Source of the DNA: Prochlorococcus sp. AG-402-P16 | GTDB taxonomy: Bacteria > Cyanobacteriota > Cyanobacteriia > PCC-6307 > Cyanobiaceae | Length of the DNA: 34,935 nt | NCBI GenBank assembly: GCA_003216295.1 | Contig: QCJB01000013.1 | Location: forward strand, 1-34,935 | Direction of reading: 5' to 3' | Part shown: positions 31,538 through 34,935 of the stretch, piece by piece | Numbering within the stretch: the stretch's first letter is position 1 | Layout: each line of letters starts with the position of its first letter | Made by a program: the position numbers and the translations under genes | The notes under the pieces: generated by a model | The model's input: only the letters and a program-made list of their open reading frames with translations | Database searches by the model: none | Told to the model about the DNA's origin: nothing

Positions 31538-32260
31538 CTATTCCAAAGGCCACCTTTGGCGAATCAATAGTAATGAAAAATATGGCTTATCTCCTGAGGG
31601 CAAATCAGATGCTTTAACAATATGTTCGTCTGAAAATCCTACTCTTTCAGCAAAAATTGAACTGTCTAATAAATTAAGTTCTTGAAGCAATGGTTTCACC
31701 CATTTCCATTTATTTCCAAGCTTGAGGAGCACAACCACCCTTTTCATAGACTCAGACTCAAACAAAATAGATCTCAACTTAAAAGATGATTCAGGCACTG
31801 GTGCGACAAGCAATTGCTCTTCTTGAAAAGCAAGTGGGAATTTACTTTTAGCAGCTGTAGCAGAAAAAGATGTAACTCCCGGAATTAATTTCACAAGGCA
31901 TTTTGGATAACTTTCTTTTAACTCCATTGCTAAATACGAACCTGTAGAAAATAACGAAATATCTCCTTGGGCAATAAAAACAACTTTTTCGCCCATCTCT
32001 AGCATCTTCATTAATTTATTAGCAGCTGAACGCCATGCACTTTTCCAAACTTTTTGATCAATAACCATAGGGAAATACAATGGCAATCTTTTTTTATCTT
32101 CTGTGATCCATCTTGAAGCTATTTTTTCAGCAATACTTTCGCCTCCCTCTTTCGCGACAGGATATGAGACAACAGTCGAATCTTGAATAGCACTAACTGC
32201 TGCCAAGGTTAATAGGGAAGGATCGCCTGGTCCTAGGCCAGTGATAATCAAACAATTCAT
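31538..32260 (-). CDS. cobI: Precorrin-2 C20-methyltransferase
   Basis: A 240-residue SAM-dependent methyltransferase of corrin synthesis, making precorrin-3A on the way to (pseudo)cobalamin. Marks of the tetrapyrrole methyltransferase family are IITGLGPGDPSLLTLAAVSA at the start, SYPVAKEGGESIAEKIA, VVFIAQGDISLFSTGSYLAM and the SAM loop LIPGVTSFSATAAKSKFPLA. The first-domain VVSYPV and the length favour CobI/CbiL over its relatives. The start is ATG 32260. It lies 32 bases beyond the miaE stop, on the same strand. Confidence 0.92.
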   Translation of the reverse strand: MNCLIITGLGPGDPSLLTLAAVSAIQDSTVVSYPVAKEGGESIAEKIASRWITEDKKRLPLYFPMVIDQKVWKSAWRSAANKLMKMLEMGEKVVFIAQGDISLFSTGSYLAMELKESYPKCLVKLIPGVTSFSATAAKSKFPLAFQEEQLLVAPVPESSFKLRSILFESESMKRVVVLLKLGNKWKWVKPLLQELNLLDSSIFAERVGFSDEHIVKASDLPSGDKPYFSLLLIRQRWPLE

Positions 32261-32292
32261 TTAACTTAAATACTTCAATTCAAACGCAATCT

Positions 32293-32907
32293 TTAACTGT
32301 GCATTCTTGGCTCATGATGGAGTTCAACCAAAGCATCAGATTCAACCTTAGCCAATTCTTCCAATCTAGAAATAAGAATATTCCTATCAAAACGTTCATC
32401 AGCTAATTTCCAATAAATCCCAAAGTGTTTAGCTTCGCTTTTTAATAAATCTGTATATAACGTACGAAGTTCATGATCAGGAGAATGAAGGGAAAGTAAC
32501 GTCATTCTTTCATGGCTCCTAGCTTCAATAAGGCCAGCAACAAGAAAGCTATCCAACATTTTTTTTGGCTCTTCTTTCCGAATACTCTTAGCCAAAACAG
32601 ACGCATAGGGAGGAGAAGCCAATTTTTGTAAGCTTTGCCCACGTCCGCGCAAAATATACAAAACCCTCTCAAAATGCTCAAGTTCTTCTCTCGCTAGTGG
32701 GCTCAGTACTTCTGATAATCCAGGTTCACTTGAGTACCTAAACATAAGTTGAAGAGCCACCCCAGCAGCTTTTCGCTCACAATGCGCATGATCCAAAAGG
32801 ATTTCCATTGGATTAGAAACTGCAAGCCTTAACCAATCATCACTTGTTTTATTGATTAGCCAGCGTATTTTTGTTTTTCCAAAAACCTTTGTTTTTGAAT
32901 GATCCAT
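32293..32907 (-). CDS. miaE: tRNA-(ms2io6A37) hydroxylase
   Basis: A 204-residue diiron monooxygenase that hydroxylates 2-methylthio-isopentenyl-adenosine at tRNA position 37. The ferritin-like four-helix bundle has its iron ligands in ILLDHAHCERKAAGVAL (Glu and His), PLAREELEHFERVLYILRGR (E-x-x-H), LIEARSHERM and SEAKHFGIYW. The ATG at 32907 is used here; a TTG at 32916 would add three residues and overlap the aroQ stop by four bases. aroQ precedes it closely on the same strand, so the two are probably one transcript. Confidence 0.94.
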   Translation of the reverse strand: MDHSKTKVFGKTKIRWLINKTSDDWLRLAVSNPMEILLDHAHCERKAAGVALQLMFRYSSEPGLSEVLSPLAREELEHFERVLYILRGRGQSLQKLASPPYASVLAKSIRKEEPKKMLDSFLVAGLIEARSHERMTLLSLHSPDHELRTLYTDLLKSEAKHFGIYWKLADERFDRNILISRLEELAKVESDALVELHHEPRMHS

Positions 32908-32912
32908 TATTT

Positions 32913-33350
32913 TCAATCTTTGATTAATTGTGAAACAATTCCCCTCAAAGCAAGTTCATAACTAATGGGTCCAAAGCCACAAACCAAGCCCATGGCTTTG
33001 TCTGCAAGAAATGACTTTTGACGAAATTCTTCTCTTGTATAAATATTGCTTAAATGTATTTCCACATAAGGAATTGCCACACCCAATAGAGCATCTCTTA
33101 AAGCAATGGATGTATGGGTATAAGCACCTGCATTAATTAATATTCCATCAGTTGAACCAACACATTTTTGAATACAATCAATCATTTGACCTTCTGAATT
33201 ACTCTGAAAGAATTTAAGCTTGACATCAAGTTCTTTGGCTGTAATCAATAAATCTTTCTGAATGTCATCCAATGTCTGCGCACCATATATTGAAGGCTCC
33301 CTCTTCCCCACAAGATTCAAATTAGGTCCATTAATTAACAAAAGATTCAT
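32913..33350 (-). CDS. aroQ: 3-dehydroquinate dehydratase, type II
   Basis: A 145-residue enzyme of the shikimate pathway removing water from 3-dehydroquinate. The signature [20 protein letters not shown] carries the catalytic Asn/Arg/Tyr set. Further marks are [34 protein letters not shown] and the catalytic His with its surroundings in [15 protein letters not shown]. The length is normal for the dodecameric type II enzyme. The start is ATG 33350, about 110 bases from tRNA-Tyr, which points the other way. Confidence 0.97.
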   Translation of the reverse strand: MNLLLINGPNLNLVGKREPSIYGAQTLDDIQKDLLITAKELDVKLKFFQSNSEGQMIDCIQKCVGSTDGILINAGAYTHTSIALRDALLGVAIPYVEIHLSNIYTREEFRQKSFLADKAMGLVCGFGPISYELALRGIVSQLIKD

Positions 33351-33458
33351 ATGCCGGCGTAATTAAACATCTTTAATGATCGTATCGATTCCGAGCTCAA
33401 AGGACCAACAAATTCGAGAAAAGTGGCACCGTTTACTGTTAATCTCTTTCAGTGGATC

Positions 33459-33540
33459 GGGTCGGTGCCCGAGTGGTTAATGGGGGCGGACTGTAAATCC
33501 GCTGGCTACGCCTACGTTGGTTCAAATCCAACCCGGCCCA
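33459..33540 (+). tRNA. tRNA-Tyr (anticodon GTA)
   Basis: 82 bases with acceptor GGGTCGG / CCGGCCC (one T-G pair), an anticodon loop with GTA at 33493-33495, a long class II variable arm as expected for bacterial tRNA-Tyr, a T-loop TTCAAAT and discriminator A. CCA is not encoded. Confidence 0.96.
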
Positions 33541-33551
33541 TCTTTCCACAA

Positions 33552-33623
<72 letters not shown>

Positions 33624-33662
33624 TCGTCGGAGGAACGAAAGAGACATTCAACCGCATTCAGG

Positions 33663-33686
33663 AGACCCCAATAGGGGTCTTTTTTA
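33663..33686 (+). terminator. Terminator of the tRNA-Tyr/tRNA-Thr transcript
   Basis: A perfect seven-base-pair stem AGACCCC / GGGGTCT with an AATA loop followed by six T residues, 40 bases after tRNA-Thr. Confidence 0.95.
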
Positions 33687-33730
33687 ATGCTGATATCCTG
33701 GTATGACTGCGAATTTAAGAAATTCATCAA

Positions 33731-33831
33731 AAGTCAGGATATTCCAATAAACAAAAAATCAAAGTTCCCGAGATATTTCTCAAGGTTCCCGTGCAAAGTT
33801 CCCGAGAAATTAATTTCCGATTTCTGACTTT
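33731..33831. repeat. Short direct repeats inside an inverted repeat
   Basis: AAAGTCAG (33731-33738) and CTGACTTT (33824-33831) are exact inverted copies. Between them AA(A/G)GTTCCCG occurs three times (33761, 33782, 33795), two of these extended to AAAGTTCCCGAGA. This could be a structured RNA or a protein-binding array just beyond the tRNA genes. Confidence 0.55.
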
Positions 33832-33845
33832 GTCCCCCATTCTTG

Positions 33846-34112
33846 TTAATTAACCAACACTAATTCCACTAATTGTTTCCTATTCAGATGGGGAATTCTT
33901 TTTGCTCCAATAAGCATTGGCTTTAATTCTTTTTTGATCTTTTGCATCAGGAGCGATTTCTGATCTACGAAGATTCCTCTTTTAAAGATTGAAGCGAGCA
34001 TCATGAGAGTGTCAAAAATTTTAAGGGTTGAAGCGATGCAAAAGATCACCCCCCATCTGTAATGGATTTCATTAGATTTAGAAATTCTTGTTAGCGTCGA
34101 TGGAGGACTCAT
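33846..34112 (-). CDS. Hypothetical basic protein
   Basis: An 88-residue frame from ATG 34112. A hydrophobic middle (GVIFCIASTLKIFDTLMMLA) is followed by a basic helical end (QKIKKELKPMLIGAKRIPHL and then NRKQLVELVLVN) that is the most protein-like part. The first 20 residues are less convincing, and a later start is possible. No family is recognised. Confidence 0.4.
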   Translation of the reverse strand: MSPPSTLTRISKSNEIHYRWGVIFCIASTLKIFDTLMMLASIFKRGIFVDQKSLLMQKIKKELKPMLIGAKRIPHLNRKQLVELVLVN

Positions 34113-34139
34113 GCCCTTCGCTTTCGATAAACCAATTCT

Positions 34140-34280
34140 ATGAACAGATTGCTCTCCAGTAAAAGATCTAAATGGATATTTGTGATTGGACTTATTGCAA
34201 TCGGGTCAGTTTTTTCAGCAAAGAATGTGATCTCATATCCAACTGAATGCACTAGCAAAGATATGGTCACGTTGAGATGA
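34140..34280 (+). CDS. Small exported protein, first of an overlapping pair
   Basis: A 46-residue protein from ATG 34140: a basic start (NRLLSSKRSKW), a hydrophobic segment (IFVIGLIAIGSVFSA) with a likely signal cut near FSA-K, and a short mature part with one Cys (SYPTECTSKDMVTLR). Its TGA overlaps the ATG of the next frame (ATGA). The function is unknown. Confidence 0.5.
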   Translation: MNRLLSSKRSKWIFVIGLIAIGSVFSAKNVISYPTECTSKDMVTLR

Positions 34281-34402
34281 AATACACCTGGAAAGATCTT
34301 CTAGTAGATACAGCAATCGTGGCAGTTATTCTTGGAGCAGTGGCACTAATTGTTGGTTCTTTTCCAGCGACTTTCAGCAAGTTGCTTCCATTTCTCAAGT
34401 AA
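34277..34402 (+). CDS. Small single-helix membrane protein, second of an overlapping pair
   Basis: A 41-residue protein from the ATG overlapping the preceding stop by four bases. A short polar start (MKYTWKDLL) is followed by one hydrophobic helix (AIVAVILGAVALIVGSF) and SKLLPFLK. Translational coupling to the exported neighbour suggests they work together at the membrane. No family is recognised. Confidence 0.5.
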   Translation: MKYTWKDLLVDTAIVAVILGAVALIVGSFPATFSKLLPFLK

Positions 34403-34443
34403 GTTTTACTCAACCTAAAAATTTCTATTAAATAAGGGAGCGA

Positions 34444-34644
34444 GATTTTTTCGACCCCTTTGAGTCAAGCACTCAACTGAATAAACTAAATTTCTATCCC
34501 ATACTACTTTCACCCACAGAAGATGCTGCGACTCCTGATCGACCCATTTCTAACTTATCTGAATTGCAAATCCATGAGATAAAACACCTGTTTTTTAAGC
34601 AACCTCTGGACACCATCCAATTTAAAGAATCCGCATTTATTTAG
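34444..34644 (+). pseudogene. Open frame of 66 codons without a start codon
   Basis: An open stretch bounded by stops (begins DFFDPFESSTQLNKLNFYPI, ends FKESAFI and TAG) with no ATG, GTG or TTG in its first half. It may be the 3' remnant of a gene or chance. It lies between the small membrane gene pair and the TPR-protein gene. Confidence 0.2.
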
Positions 34645-34680
34645 TAGTAAACTAGGAAGATGTAAAAAAGATAAAAGGAG

Positions 34681-34935
34681 ATGGATAGTTCCAGTCAAGA
34701 AGAAGAGGGAAAGACAAAAGTTACGGAAGTAAAAACATTCCCTGTTCCGTATGCGTTAGAAAAAATCAAAGAAATTATTACTAATAATACAAATATTCCT
34801 TCTAAACCTTTTAATGAACAAATAATTAATCAAGCAATTAAGTTTCATATACAAGGAAACATTTCAGAAGCAACAAAATATTATCAATATTTCATAAATC
34901 AAGGTTTTAAAGATTACCGAGCTTTTTCTAATTAT
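34681..34935 (+). CDS. TPR-repeat protein, N-terminal part (runs off window)
   Basis: At least 85 residues from ATG 34681, open to the end of the window. After an acidic, low-complexity start (SSSQEEEGKTKVTEVKTFPV) the first tetratricopeptide-like repeat appears: INQAIKFHIQGNISEATKYY, then FINQGFKDYRAFSNY. This N-terminal pattern is shared by the long TPR proteins of Prochlorococcus, which often carry a sulfotransferase, methyltransferase or glycosyltransferase domain further on. That part is outside the window. AAAAGGAG directly abuts the ATG, which is unusually close for a ribosome site. Confidence 0.7.
   Translation, partial: MDSSSQEEEGKTKVTEVKTFPVPYALEKIKEIITNNTNIPSKPFNEQIINQAIKFHIQGNISEATKYYQYFINQGFKDYRAFSNY

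Overview
The window looks like a piece of a Prochlorococcus chromosome, most likely a low-light group I (NATL-like) strain. The evidence is the AT-rich sequence, a cluster of four high-light-inducible (HLIP) genes, many tiny single-helix proteins, PipX/PipY, SepF, MiaE, CobI and a ClpS adaptor. Strain-level assignment is inference. Many genes start with TTG or GTG.

Positions 1-12400 are accessory in character. This part holds about 30 short genes, most of unknown function, on both strands and separated by long spacers. Recognisable items are a [2Fe-2S] ferredoxin, a ClpS-type adaptor, a DCC-family (DUF393) redox protein, the four HLIP genes, a cupin lipoprotein and a small protein ending in a CP12-like C-terminal motif. 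Two tRNA 3'-end-like fragments (about 2040 and 7250) and a dispersed sequence motif seen five times (5506, 6329, 7396, 9357 on the minus strand, 11744) lie in the spacers. One short gene (3009-3280) appears frameshifted.

Positions 12400-33350 are a dense core block. Sulfur amino-acid genes come first: two tandem Cys/Met-type PLP enzymes, then cysK. A minus-strand run follows: lipB, acyl-ACP/CoA synthetase, a YlqD-family gene, pyruvate dehydrogenase E2 and queA. LipB supplies the octanoyl group from which the lipoate of E2 is made. A plus-strand run has hpf, a DeoC-like gene, recO and a GT4 glycosyltransferase. The glycosyltransferase overlaps the convergent proC by 110 nt. Then come sepF and a tight minus-strand set der-ecfT-pipX-pipY, dus on the plus strand, and cobI, aroQ and miaE on the minus strand.

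tRNA-Tyr(GTA) and tRNA-Thr(GGT) with a strong terminator (33459-33686) mark the end of the core block. Beyond them the sequence again becomes sparse: short repeats, a hypothetical gene, a pair of tiny overlapping membrane-protein genes and the start of a TPR-repeat protein that runs off the window.

The most notable observations are the five-copy non-coding motif, the HLIP trio with complementary changes in the chlorophyll-binding motif joined by TAATG overlaps, the DeoC-like protein lacking the Schiff-base lysine, the CP12-like tail on an unrelated protein, and a set of small proteins sharing a Pro-x-x-(F/I)-A helix motif.
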